Source: Actinoalloteichus hymeniacidonis (GTDB taxonomy: Bacteria > Actinomycetota > Actinomycetes > Mycobacteriales > Pseudonocardiaceae). Taken from it: DNA of 64,000 bases. Under the pieces are notes generated by a model that made no database searches, was not told the DNA's origin, and was given only the letters and a program-made list of their open reading frames with translations. Position numbers and translations under genes: made by a program. This document shows, piece after piece, positions 41,545 through 50,100 of this stretch. Within the stretch, counting starts at the first letter, position 1. Each line of letters opens with the position of its first letter. The stretch spans positions 5,456,001 to 5,520,000 of the forward strand of contig NZ_JACHIS010000001.1 of assembly GCF_014203365.1 (NCBI RefSeq), in the 5' to 3' direction.

Positions 41545-42065
41545 GGCACCTCTGGTTCCGGTGTTCCGTTGGGCCATATGCACGGGGAAGAGGCGCCGAG
41601 CGAAAGACTTCCCTGAACGCTCGCACGGATCGACATGCGAAAGCCATCCTGGCGATGCTCAACCGATACGAATAGATCGTCTTCATGTCGCTTATCGGAC
41701 AGAATCACAAACTCGTTGCTCTCCCACCAGCTCACAAGTTCATCCACGACGGCACGGTTCATCGATCGGTCTATACCGTCCATCCAATAGGTCGTACCTG
41801 AACTCACCCTACCCAATGGGCCATTATCATCGGGATCCAGACATTCCGAGCTTCGCCGTGAGTACAACTCAAGCTGCGGATCAACTGACAAGCTTTCCAC
41901 AGCATCTTGAATTAGCTGCTCAGCTCGCCCCTCCGCCTCGGCCTCAGTTATTGTCGGTTCCATTCCATTACGGCCCATAACTCCACACCCAACCACGGAA
42001 AAAAGAATGAATAGCAGAAACAACGCTTGAGTCGAGAATTTCCACGACCTCGACGACTCAGCCAT
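41541..42065 (-). CDS. Lipoprotein with SSPCIWP motif, copy 1
   Basis: 174-aa protein with a lipoprotein signal (lipobox FSVVGC, Cys27) and an extracytoplasmic domain containing SSECLDPDDNGPLGR and GASSPCIWPNGT. ATG 42065 overlaps the end of the DUF1023 hydrolase gene by eight bases. Paralogue of the next gene. Such SPCIWP lipoproteins accompany WXG100/hydrolase pairs in actinobacteria; function unknown. Confidence 0.82.
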   Translation of the reverse strand: MAESSRSWKFSTQALFLLFILFSVVGCGVMGRNGMEPTITEAEAEGRAEQLIQDAVESLSVDPQLELYSRRSSECLDPDDNGPLGRVSSGTTYWMDGIDRSMNRAVVDELVSWWESNEFVILSDKRHEDDLFVSVEHRQDGFRMSIRASVQGSLSLGASSPCIWPNGTPEPEVP

Positions 42066-43653
42066 CTCCGACCACGATTCGCCCCATGTTCCGCAGAGAA
42101 TCCGAACCTTCATCCCAGTACTCGGAATGCGCCGATCCGCTGAGCCCGCCTGATATCCAGGAGCCACTGGTACCAGCCTCGGTGTAGAAGGTCTGGCCGC
42201 CGAAATCGTCACTCGTTGGATCCGGCCCATGAACCGCCCATGCAGCAACTTTGATGAGATCGTTTTGAGCTAAGCCTGAATGGACGTTCTCAGGAGGTAT
42301 GCCCAGTTCGCTGGCATGGTCTACGCCGACGCCTGGACTTCCGACGAATATCATGCTGTCCACGTCCAAGCCTCCTCCTGATCGCCCCGCATAGCCCACG
42401 GCAGTAGATCCGTAACTGTGGCCGAGAATCGTATTGTGCGAGCCGCTTCCTTCGTGTGTGACGCGCAGCCCTTCCTGGAAGCGCTGGAGGCTGCTGGTAG
42501 CACCTTCGGCGTACGATCCTCCCGCAGCATGAACGAGATCGGGAGGGGCGTCGTAGCCGAGCCAAGTTACGGCAGCCGTGGTCGCTTCTTTGTCGGCCAA
42601 TCCGGAAGCATGCACCAACAGGTCAGAGCGATCCAGCAGCCCATGGACACCTGACAGATTGGCGCCTGTTCCGGGCACGCTGGTCACCACGTTATCCGCA
42701 GTGTCAGGGTTACCTGCCGCGACAACAGCCCGGCCACTCCCCTCGCTATCGATGAGGACCAGGTAGGCATCCTGCTCTCCCGGTTCAGGGTTCCTCAGGC
42801 GTTCGTCTACCGCGTTCAAGCCGCCGATCTTCCCGATAATCTCGTCAAGTTCGGCCTGTTGATTGCTACCCAAGTCCCCCAACGCCTCCAGCTGATCACG
42901 CCTGGCGGTGAGCACAGCTAGCTGCTCCTCCAAGATCGCTCGATTCGCCCGATCGCGTGCTTCGATCGGCACACCGTCCAGGCTGCCGACCAGGTCCGCG
43001 TCGCCGTAGATCAGTGACTCACGTTCCGTTGCGGTGAGCGAGTCCCACCAGTCTTTGACCTCGGCGGGGTCGGTGCCTGGCGCTGGAATCGACTCACGGG
43101 GGTACGGCTCGCCCGCACCGAGAGCCTGGGGAGACAGACCGACAACAGCAGGCATCAGTTCTGCAAGATTGGCCTTCGCCGCCTCGTCTGCTTCGGTCGC
43201 GGCCGTGACCGAAGCCCTGATCGCCGCCGCTAGCTCTTCCCTCAGCCGTTCGGCCTTGGCGAAATGGTCATCCCATCGCCCGCCCTGATGCCCTGGTCCT
43301 CGTGATGGACCGCTAAGCGCCCCATCGGGATGGACAGAGATTCCGGTCTCCTCCGCCTGCCGGATCGCCTCCAACAGTTGGTCCCGCGCGGTCGTGGTTC
43401 TATCGGTCAACTCCAGCAGGATCGGTGGGATCTGTCCCATCGTGCCGGCTGCCTCGGTGAATTGATCGTGTAACCGGCGGAAGTGCGCCCGCGCCGCGTC
43501 GGCGGCCTGCCCTTGCCAGCCTTCCAACTCATCGATCTTGCCGTCGAGATCATCCGCATGATGGCTGAGTCGGTCGGCGTGATCGGACCAGTTCTCGGCG
43601 GCCTTCTCGAAACGGCCCGGTTCTGCACTGCGCAAGTCTCCGAACGAGACCAT
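42058..43653 (-). CDS. DUF1023 alpha/beta hydrolase with WXG100-like N-terminus
   Basis: 531-aa protein. The N-terminal about 100 residues are a helical hairpin with a WxG-like turn (LEGWQGQAADAARAHF), a coiled coil follows, and the C-terminal DUF1023 hydrolase domain (about 290-500) holds the nucleophile in ILGHSYGSTAVGYA and a preceding TGANLSGVHG loop. WXG-like helices fused to a hydrolase suggest export or association with a type VII secretion system. Encoded 85 bases after a WXG100-like gene and coupled to two membrane-anchored proteins. Confidence 0.88.
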   Translation of the reverse strand: MVSFGDLRSAEPGRFEKAAENWSDHADRLSHHADDLDGKIDELEGWQGQAADAARAHFRRLHDQFTEAAGTMGQIPPILLELTDRTTTARDQLLEAIRQAEETGISVHPDGALSGPSRGPGHQGGRWDDHFAKAERLREELAAAIRASVTAATEADEAAKANLAELMPAVVGLSPQALGAGEPYPRESIPAPGTDPAEVKDWWDSLTATERESLIYGDADLVGSLDGVPIEARDRANRAILEEQLAVLTARRDQLEALGDLGSNQQAELDEIIGKIGGLNAVDERLRNPEPGEQDAYLVLIDSEGSGRAVVAAGNPDTADNVVTSVPGTGANLSGVHGLLDRSDLLVHASGLADKEATTAAVTWLGYDAPPDLVHAAGGSYAEGATSSLQRFQEGLRVTHEGSGSHNTILGHSYGSTAVGYAGRSGGGLDVDSMIFVGSPGVGVDHASELGIPPENVHSGLAQNDLIKVAAWAVHGPDPTSDDFGGQTFYTEAGTSGSWISGGLSGSAHSEYWDEGSDSLRNMGRIVVGDG

Positions 43654-43738
43654 TCACATACTCCCCTGCGGCCCACCGGCGCGGGCCATCGTCCGGTCGG
43701 CAACCGACTTCCCGACCGATGCTCGATAAGACCCGGTG

Positions 43739-44038
43739 TCACTCCAAGACGAATGAGCCGCGCGCTTCTTCGTCCATGCGCAGGTATTCGTCGGCATTCT
43801 CCTTGAGCAGCCCGCCGCCCGCGGAGGTCCGAGCGCTCAGTGTCTCGACCGCCTCCTGCCACTGCGACTCGGCGTCGATCAGCAGCGTGCTGGACTCGAA
43901 GCCCTGATTCAGACCGCCCAAGGCCGAGGACTCGCCGCTGAGTTCCCCGACCGAGGCGTGGATGTCATCCGCGAGCGTGATCAGCCCATCTCCGGTGCCA
44001 CGTAACGCTTCCGGATCCACGTCGAAACCCTCGGACAC
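43739..44038 (-). CDS. WXG100/ESX-type secreted helical protein
   Basis: 99-aa helical protein (MSEGFDVDPEALRGTGDGL...) of the type VII secretion target group: two helices around a central turn (ESSTLLIDAESQWQEAVETL). The classic WxG is replaced here. Small, no signal peptide. It is first in a cluster with the DUF1023 hydrolase and two surface proteins. Export by an ESX system encoded elsewhere is inferred. Confidence 0.75.
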   Translation of the reverse strand: MSEGFDVDPEALRGTGDGLITLADDIHASVGELSGESSALGGLNQGFESSTLLIDAESQWQEAVETLSARTSAGGGLLKENADEYLRMDEEARGSFVLE

Positions 44039-44408
44039 CCCTCATCGCCTCCCCGCGATAGATCATCCGACCGAGCCGTACCGTAGCCAGACGATCACGC
44101 AAGGAAGTTCAATTCAGCAGAACCGGACGAAACACCACCCGAACGGCCGATCGACCGTCATGACACAGGTCGCCGCCCGACGAAGACAGCGCAGCGAGCC
44201 AAGGCCAACACGCGATCAGCGAAGCTCCTGAACAGCCACGGAAGGCGGTTGCAGTGCTTCACTCCCGTTCCGGGTTCGGGTTAGACCCAGGGCGATGAGG
44301 CTCCGACATCATGAAGGCATCATCTTCATTCATCACTGAGATGAATATCTTTCCAGAGCGGTGAGCCGTGCAGGCTTGATCAATGCTGCTTGCCGCCCGA
44401 ACGGTCGA
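44039..44408. other. Intergenic region between ilvA and the WXG100 gene
   Basis: 370 bases without a convincing gene. It contains an inverted repeat ATTCATC (44328-44334) / GATGAAT (44340-44346) near the end of ilvA, either a weak terminator or an operator. The part next to 44038 should hold the promoter of the WXG100 cluster. Confidence 0.4.
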
Positions 44409-45617
44409 TCAGTGCGAGAGCAGAATCGGATGCCCCGCGCCGAGGCGCTGCACGACCTCGCGGCGGTGGTCGGGTCCCCTGGTCTCCAGGTTCAGTGCGA
44501 CGTTGACCTCGCCGAGTGCCAGCGCGCCGGATATGCGGGAGTGCTTGACGTCGATGACGTTGGCGCCCAACTGGCCGACCTCGGTGAGCAGCGCGGCCAA
44601 TGAACCCGGCCGGTCGGGGATGCGGACGGTGAGTTCCAGGTACCGCCCGCCTGCGGTCATGCCGTGTTGGATGACGTGCAGGAGAAGCAGCGGGTCGATG
44701 TTGCCGCCGGAGAGCACCACGGCGACCGGACCTTCGAAGCTGCCGGGGTGGTCGAGGAGCGCGGCCACTCCCGCCGAGCCTGCGGGCTCCACGAGGAGCT
44801 TCGCCCGTTCCAGACACAGCAGGAGCGCGCGGGACAGCGATTCCTCGCTGACAGTAATAACGTCGTCGACGAGTTCGGCGACGTGGCGGAAGGTGACGAC
44901 TCCCGGTTCGCCGACCGCGATTCCGTCGGCCATGGTGTGCATCTCGGTGAGGCGGACGGGCTTTCCTGCGGCCAGCGACGCGGGCCAGGCAGCGGCGCTC
45001 TCCGCCTGGGCGGCGACGATGCGGACATCGGGGCGCACCGGTTTCACGGCGGCGGCGATGCCCGCCACCAGTCCGCCGCCGCCCGCGGCGACCACGATGG
45101 TGCGCACATCGGGGAGTTGTTCGAGGATCTCCAGGCCCACGGTGCCCTGGCCTGCCACGACGTCTTCGTGGTCGAAGGGGTGGATCAGTTCCGCACCGGT
45201 CTGCGCGGCGAACTCCTTGGCAGCGGCCAAGCTTTCTTCGAGTACCGCTCCGACCAACCGAACCTCGGCGCCGTAGGCTTTGGTGGCCGACATCTTGGGC
45301 AACGACGCCTGTTCCGGCATGAACACCGTGCAGGGGATGTCGAGCAGCGACGCCGCGAGTGCGACTCCTTGAGCGTGGTTGCCCGCGCTGGCCGCCACCA
45401 CCCCGCGTCGACGCTGGTCGGCCGACAGGTTATGAATGCGGTTGTAGGCGCCTCGGATCTTGAACGAGCCGGTGCGTTGGAGGTTCTCGCATTTGAGAAA
45501 CACCTCGGTGTCACACCGATCCCGCAGCGCCCGTGACGGTCGCAGCGGGGTCTCGCGCACCACCCCGGCCAACAGCTTGCGGGCGGTATTGATCCGATCG
45601 ACGCTGACCAGCTCCAT
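44409..45617 (-). CDS. ilvA: Threonine ammonia-lyase (biosynthetic-type fold, short ACT)
   Basis: 402-aa PLP enzyme converting threonine to 2-oxobutyrate, the first step of isoleucine synthesis or a catabolic route. PLP lysine is in GSFKIRGAYN, then SAGNHAQGVA, VAAGGGGLVAGIA for the phosphate, and a C-terminal ACT domain (about 325-402; LELTVRIPDRPGSLAALLTEVGQLGANVIDVKH). The single ACT domain fits the TdcB/IlvA1 type common in actinobacteria. ATG 45617 has GGCAGG nine bases upstream. Confidence 0.93.
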   Translation of the reverse strand: MELVSVDRINTARKLLAGVVRETPLRPSRALRDRCDTEVFLKCENLQRTGSFKIRGAYNRIHNLSADQRRRGVVAASAGNHAQGVALAASLLDIPCTVFMPEQASLPKMSATKAYGAEVRLVGAVLEESLAAAKEFAAQTGAELIHPFDHEDVVAGQGTVGLEILEQLPDVRTIVVAAGGGGLVAGIAAAVKPVRPDVRIVAAQAESAAAWPASLAAGKPVRLTEMHTMADGIAVGEPGVVTFRHVAELVDDVITVSEESLSRALLLCLERAKLLVEPAGSAGVAALLDHPGSFEGPVAVVLSGGNIDPLLLLHVIQHGMTAGGRYLELTVRIPDRPGSLAALLTEVGQLGANVIDVKHSRISGALALGEVNVALNLETRGPDHRREVVQRLGAGHPILLSH

Positions 45618-45796
45618 GGCGGGCATCCTGCCAAACGAACCGAGGTACTGGGGATGAGCAGGACGCGAATCACCCGACCTCGGAACCTCTTGCCATACCG
45701 CACCCGAAGGTGGGAAGAGATGAATGGTCACGAGTACGCTTCAGAAGAGTGATCCCCCAACCGAGTGGATCAAGGATGTCGAGGAGAGGGACGGCG

Positions 45797-46057
45797 GTGT
45801 TCGGGGCGAGACAGGCCGGAGTGTCCTCCCTGGTGATGAGCGTGCTCGCCGCCACGGCGCTGACGGGCGCGGCGTTCTTCACCGTCTCCAGGATCGACTG
45901 CGATCCGTCCCCCCGCTATGAGCAGCACGATGGGGTGACCGAGCTGGTCGACTCCTGCTTGACCGATGAGGATCTACCGGCCTCCACGGACCTACGGCAG
46001 CGCGCCGAGCGGTCCGAACGCACCGGGGAGAAGCTGCCGAGCGAGCTGCACCGCTGA
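45797..46057 (+). CDS. Small exported or membrane protein
   Basis: 86-aa protein. GTG 45797 has GAGGAGAGGG six bases upstream. One hydrophobic segment (about 11-33, LVMSVLAATALTGAAFFTV), then an extracytoplasmic tail with two Cys and basic/acidic residues. No family recognised. Confidence 0.6.
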   Translation: MFGARQAGVSSLVMSVLAATALTGAAFFTVSRIDCDPSPRYEQHDGVTELVDSCLTDEDLPASTDLRQRAERSERTGEKLPSELHR

Positions 46058-46247
46058 GCTTGTTCGCCTCGGCGCGCGGGTGGGTCCGCTAGGGCCGAAT
46101 TCTTTGTGACATCGACACCGCGATAGGCGGGTTTCGTCGACCCTGCGCGGTCATCGACAGGCTTTACAGTGCGAGCAGGTGATCTCGGCGGCGATGAAGC
46201 GCCGATCACCTGCCGATTCGGGTGTCGATGAGTGAGGACGAGGACAG

Positions 46248-47117
46248 ATGAAGGCGACGACGGTCACCACAGCCCTTACCCATCACGGCGAGGGACCGGT
46301 GTGGAATCCGCAGCGTGGGGTCCTGCACTGGGTGGACATGCTGGCGGGCGCGTTCCTGACCAGCGATCCGAGTTTCCGTGATGTCACCAGGACCGAGGTG
46401 GGCGAGGTCGCCGCCGTGGTGCGCCCCGCGACCGATGGCGGGCTGGTGGTCGCCGTCGAACGCGGTTTCGCGGTCATCCCGCCGGGGTCGGACGAGCCGC
46501 AGCGGCTGACCGAGGTGTGGTCCGATCCGTCGATTCGGATGAACGAGGGCGGTTGCGATCCGCAGGGCAGGTTCTACGTCGGGTCGATGGCCTACGGCGC
46601 GACTCCCGACCGAGGTAAGCTCTTCCGGTTGGACCCGGACGGCTCGGTCACCGTGGTGTTGGAGCCGGTGACCATCTCCAACGGCCTGAACTGGAGCTTG
46701 GACGGCGAGATCGCCTACTACATCGACACCCCGACCGGCCGCGTCGATGCCTTTGACTTCGATGCGACGGCGGGAGCGCTGCGCAACCGGCGGCCCCTGG
46801 TCGAGATCGACTCGAAGCACGGTTCGCCGGACGGGATGGCGATCGACGCCGAGGGCAGGCTGTGGGTGGCGTTGTGGGGTGGATCGGCGGTGCACTGCTA
46901 CTCGCCGAACGGCACCCTGGAAGAGGTCGTGGACGTGCCGGTCCGGCAGGTCACCGCCTGCGCCTTCGGCGGGGACGGGCTGGACACGCTCTACATCACC
47001 ACCTCCCGCGACGGACTCAGCGATCCCGAGGCCGAGGCGGGTGCGCTGTTCTCGGTCACCCCGGGCGTCACGGGCGTGCCGGTGCTGCCGTTCGCGGGGA
47101 GTACCGCGCGGGGGTGA
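46248..47117 (+). CDS. SMP-30/gluconolactonase family protein
   Basis: 289-aa six-bladed propeller of the SMP-30/LRE family. Metal-site motifs: the early Glu in HHGEGPVWN, then RMNEGGCDPQGRFYVGSM, ISNGLNWSLDGEIAYYIDT and GSPDGMAIDAEGRLWVALWGG. Members are calcium-dependent sugar lactonases. It is alone in its operon and followed by a strong terminator. The substrate could be a sugar lactone of pectin or arabinan breakdown, but nothing links it directly to that operon. Confidence 0.92.
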   Translation: MKATTVTTALTHHGEGPVWNPQRGVLHWVDMLAGAFLTSDPSFRDVTRTEVGEVAAVVRPATDGGLVVAVERGFAVIPPGSDEPQRLTEVWSDPSIRMNEGGCDPQGRFYVGSMAYGATPDRGKLFRLDPDGSVTVVLEPVTISNGLNWSLDGEIAYYIDTPTGRVDAFDFDATAGALRNRRPLVEIDSKHGSPDGMAIDAEGRLWVALWGGSAVHCYSPNGTLEEVVDVPVRQVTACAFGGDGLDTLYITTSRDGLSDPEAEAGALFSVTPGVTGVPVLPFAGSTARG

Positions 47118-47130
47118 CGCGGGGAACGCG

Positions 47131-47160
47131 GTGGTCGGCGGCAGGCGAGCCGCCGACCAC
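47131..47160 (+). terminator. Hairpin terminator after the SMP-30 gene
   Basis: Perfect 12-bp inverted repeat GTGGTCGGCGGC / GCCGCCGACCAC with a six-base loop, 13 bases after the stop. Confidence 0.85.
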
Positions 47161-47221
47161 TCGCCGGACAGGGGCGCGCCGGCACGCTGGTTGTTGCGGC
47201 GGGCCGAGAGGGGACCACAGA

Positions 47222-48382
47222 ATGACGGCGACGACGTCGGCGTGGCATGAATCAGCGCACCGGCTTGCCGAGGAGATGGCGGCGTCGGGGATATTGCGGT
47301 CGCCCGCGTGGCGGGACGCTGTCGAGGCGGTCCCGCGACATGTGTTCGTGCCACGGTTCTATGTTCAGCAACCAGACGGTCAGTGGACCGAGACGAGCGC
47401 GGACGATGACGGATGGTTCGCCGCTGTCTACCGCAACGAACCGCTGGTCACCGAGCTGGCGACCACCACGAAGGGCAATCGGGTCACCGTCTCGTCGTCG
47501 ACCAAGCCCGGCCTCATGGTCCGGATGCTGGAGGCGCTCGATGTCCAGGATGGCCATCGGGTGCTCGAAGTCGGCACCGGGACCGGTTACAACGCCGCGC
47601 TGTTGACCCATCGGCTGGGCGCCGACCGGGTGTTCTCCGTCGATATCGGGGCATCGCTGGTCGATGCGGCCCGATGCAGGCTCGATCGATTGGGGTTGGC
47701 TCCGACTCTGGCCGTCGCGAACGGGGCCGAGGGCCTGCCCGCGCATGCTCCCTTCGATCGGATCATTGCGACGTGTTCGCTGCCGAGCATTCCTTGGGCG
47801 TGGGCCGAGCAGGTGCGAGAGGGCGGGCTCGTGTTGGTCGATCTGAAGCCGAGCACCCATGCAGGCAATCTCGTGTTGTTGACCCGACATGCCGATCGGT
47901 TCGAAGGGCGGTTCCTGCCGCAGTGGGCCGGGTTCATGGCGATGCGGAACACCGATCGCGCCCCGGAAGCCACGGGCTTCGTCGGGGAGGTGAACGCGAG
48001 CCGCCGATCCTCGACCCGCCTCGAACCGACACCGTGGTCGTCGCTGGTGCCGTGGTTCCTCGCGCAGACGCGGTTTCCCGGCGAGGTGGCCTTCGGGTAT
48101 CGGGGTGCCACCAGTTCGGGGCCGGAGTGGGCTGTGTTCAGCACGCCCGACGGCTCCTGGTCCGCAGTCGGAATGCAGGCCGACGAGAACGGCAGGCGCG
48201 AGACCCGGCAGGGCGGTCCGGTGCCGCTCTGGGACGCCTTCGATGAAATTCACGCAACGTGGGACGCCCTCGGCGGGCCAGCCTGGGATCGTCTCGGTCT
48301 GACCGTCACCCCCGATGAGCGGCACCGGATCTGGCTCGATGAGCCGGAAGGCTCGGTGGGTTGGGACCTGCTGGTCCAGTAG
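47222..48382 (+). CDS. PCMT-like methyltransferase, ATP-grasp peptide maturase type
   Basis: 386-aa SAM methyltransferase with protein-isoaspartate methyltransferase core: VPRHVFVPRFY (about 38-48), LMVRMLEALDVQDGHRVLEVGTGTGYNAALL, and a C-terminal extension of about 170 residues. It resembles methyltransferases encoded with ATP-grasp enzymes and short RiPP precursors in actinobacteria (methyltr_grsp). No ATP-grasp or precursor gene is seen within several kilobases, so it may be an orphan or act in trans. AGGGGACC lies upstream of ATG 47222. Confidence 0.85.
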   Translation: MTATTSAWHESAHRLAEEMAASGILRSPAWRDAVEAVPRHVFVPRFYVQQPDGQWTETSADDDGWFAAVYRNEPLVTELATTTKGNRVTVSSSTKPGLMVRMLEALDVQDGHRVLEVGTGTGYNAALLTHRLGADRVFSVDIGASLVDAARCRLDRLGLAPTLAVANGAEGLPAHAPFDRIIATCSLPSIPWAWAEQVREGGLVLVDLKPSTHAGNLVLLTRHADRFEGRFLPQWAGFMAMRNTDRAPEATGFVGEVNASRRSSTRLEPTPWSSLVPWFLAQTRFPGEVAFGYRGATSSGPEWAVFSTPDGSWSAVGMQADENGRRETRQGGPVPLWDAFDEIHATWDALGGPAWDRLGLTVTPDERHRIWLDEPEGSVGWDLLVQ

Positions 48383-49062
48383 CAGGCCCAAGATATTACG
48401 TACCCGCCCCCAACTACAAGAGAATCGCCATCCACAGACAAATCAAAAATTCCCGAAAATACTCCCAACAAATAAAGCAAGCGAAAGCAATTCTAAGGTA
48501 ATCTGCAAGAACTTGCAGCTCAATCACCGGGATAAAATTTAGTGACACGAGCCACGCAAGTTCCACCGAACGGCGGAGTTTCAAGCTATTAGGGCTGCAG
48601 TAAGCTGAAAATCGATCCGGCAATTCCCATCTAAGTCTTATCCAATCTCGCACGGGAGGTGAATCCTATGCGTAAACCCATTTCCGGCAAATTTGCGAAA
48701 CCAATGACAATTGCTTTGATTGCAGCCCAGGCATGCGCAGTCCTATCGATCCTATTGCAGTACAATCACCATCGGTGGGTATGCATCTCCCTGTCCGATT
48801 GGTACCAGACTACCGAGATAGCAAGAACCGGGTTGCTAACGACCCAATGTCGATATAACGACAGTTCGAATACCTACGATGTCGTTATCCATAGCTGGCC
48901 TCTTTTCCTCACATTGAGCGTCCTAGCGGTTTCGATTATTGGATCCATAATTACACATAGAACCATTTCACAGCCAAAAAGATAAGGAAACCTTCGGCCA
49001 TAAAAAAATCGAATCTACGCAGAACGCTTAGAATCGCCCTACTGTCGCCGTTATTTGCAACA
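48383..49062. other. AT-rich islet
   Basis: About 680 bases with far lower GC than the rest of the window. The first 285 bases (to 48667) show no supported gene; the rest carries a small membrane protein gene. The right edge cuts into a normal-GC gene at about 49063, which indicates an insertion or replacement. Confidence 0.75.
48668..48985 (+). CDS. Two-TM membrane protein in the AT-rich islet
   Basis: 105-aa protein with two membrane helices (about 13-33 and 76-98) enclosing a loop with two Cys (WVCISLSDW and TTQCRYND), perhaps a disulfide. Ribosome binding site GGGAGGTGA is six bases before ATG 48668. Codon usage is AT-rich, unlike neighbours, indicating transfer. No family recognised. 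Confidence 0.72.
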   Translation: MRKPISGKFAKPMTIALIAAQACAVLSILLQYNHHRWVCISLSDWYQTTEIARTGLLTTQCRYNDSSNTYDVVIHSWPLFLTLSVLAVSIIGSIITHRTISQPKR

Positions 49063-49065
49063 CCC

Positions 49066-49293
49066 CTACTTGCAGCTGTTGTCGATCGACTGCCGCTTGC
49101 CCCGCTCTCCTCGGTCAGCCGTCGCCTCGCTGACGCTCATGGTGTCGTGGCCGCCGAGTGGTACGGAACCACCAGCCCGCACGCCCACCGAGCGCAAGCG
49201 TGCCTACGAGGCGTGGAAGCCGAACTCGAAGCGGCGCAGGCCAAACTCGTTCGGGCCGCCGAGCTGATCCAGTGCTACGTGGTCAGGCTCTAG
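49066..49293 (+). pseudogene. 5'-truncated coiled-coil gene upstream of the deaminase
   Basis: Reads LPLAPLSSVSRRLADAHG, then AEWYGTTSPHAHRAQ and EAELEAAQAKLVRAAEL to a stop at 49291-49293. Coding character is good but no ATG or GTG precedes the conserved part; the sequence upstream is AT-rich islet. The first in-frame GTG (49149) would leave only 48 residues. Probably the partner gene of the deaminase, beheaded by the islet. Confidence 0.5.
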
Positions 49294-49305
49294 GCGCGGC
49301 TGCCC

Positions 49306-50100
49306 ATGAAGTCCGTCGAAACGATCGTCGCCGCTGTGCGGGCTTCGCTCGATGACGTCACCCCCAGCGAGATGGCCGCCTACCGGGAACTCATCCTGGG
49401 TGAACTACTGCCACCCTTGACCGAGGCTGCCTCAGGTTCCGCCAGTCCCGAACTGCACACCGCCGTCGCTCTCCTGCACGAAGTAGCCGAAGACTTGGCC
49501 CGAGCCTGGACACGGTTGGAAGCCGCCGGTCACCACGCCGAGTCCTATGCCCAATCCGTCCTCGGCTCGGACCCTGCCGCGCCGCAGGCCATCATCCCCA
49601 CCACCGATCCCGCAACCGGCGCCCCTGCACCCCGACCGAGCCCGAAAGCCCCAGAACAGCCCGCATCGACGACCCCCGCCCGAGAACTCACCGAACAGGA
49701 GTCCGCCGATTGGGCTGCTCGGCAGAGGGTAAGGCTCCCGCCGCGTGTGCAAGGAAGCAAAACCACTGGTCGTTACCGTGATGCTAGCGGTGAGGAGTAC
49801 GAGATCGTGAGCGGCGCAGACGCTGAGTGCGACCGAGTCAACGAGCACTTCCGCGATCATGGTCCGATTCCGCAGAGCAAGCTTCCCAACAGCCTTTCCA
49901 GGCACGTAGAGATAAAAACTGCATATAGGATGGTGGAGGAGGGCTGCTCTCGCGCCGACTTGGTGATTAACCATAGGATGTGTGCGCGAGCTTTGTATAA
50001 TTGCGAGCGTATCGTTCCAAGGATATTGTATGTCGAACAGATTTTGATTATTCATGACCCAGTGAAGACGCATGTCATTAAGGGGCGGAGGACTCGATGA
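49306..50100 (+). CDS. SCP1.201/DddA-like deaminase toxin
   Basis: 264-aa polymorphic toxin. Residues 1-85 are a helical WXG-like trafficking region, 95-140 a Pro/Ala linker, and the C-terminal about 110 residues a deaminase-like domain: GSKTTGRYRD, SRHVEIKTAYRMVEEG with the zinc His and catalytic Glu (HxE), then MCARALYNC with two Cys (C-x6-C) and ERIVPRIL, matching the SCP1.201 (DddA) pattern. DddA-type enzymes deaminate cytosine in double-stranded DNA. The toxin part is clearly less GC-rich than the N-terminal part, a sign of C-terminal exchange. The stop overlaps the next start as ATGA. Confidence 0.82.
   Translation: MKSVETIVAAVRASLDDVTPSEMAAYRELILGELLPPLTEAASGSASPELHTAVALLHEVAEDLARAWTRLEAAGHHAESYAQSVLGSDPAAPQAIIPTTDPATGAPAPRPSPKAPEQPASTTPARELTEQESADWAARQRVRLPPRVQGSKTTGRYRDASGEEYEIVSGADAECDRVNEHFRDHGPIPQSKLPNSLSRHVEIKTAYRMVEEGCSRADLVINHRMCARALYNCERIVPRILYVEQILIIHDPVKTHVIKGRRTR

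Noticed and set aside
48414-48653. 79-codon minus-strand hydrophobic frame in the AT-rich islet
   Set aside because: No ribosome binding site, GTG start against the strong signal for the plus-strand gene; hydrophobicity is expected from AT-rich codons.
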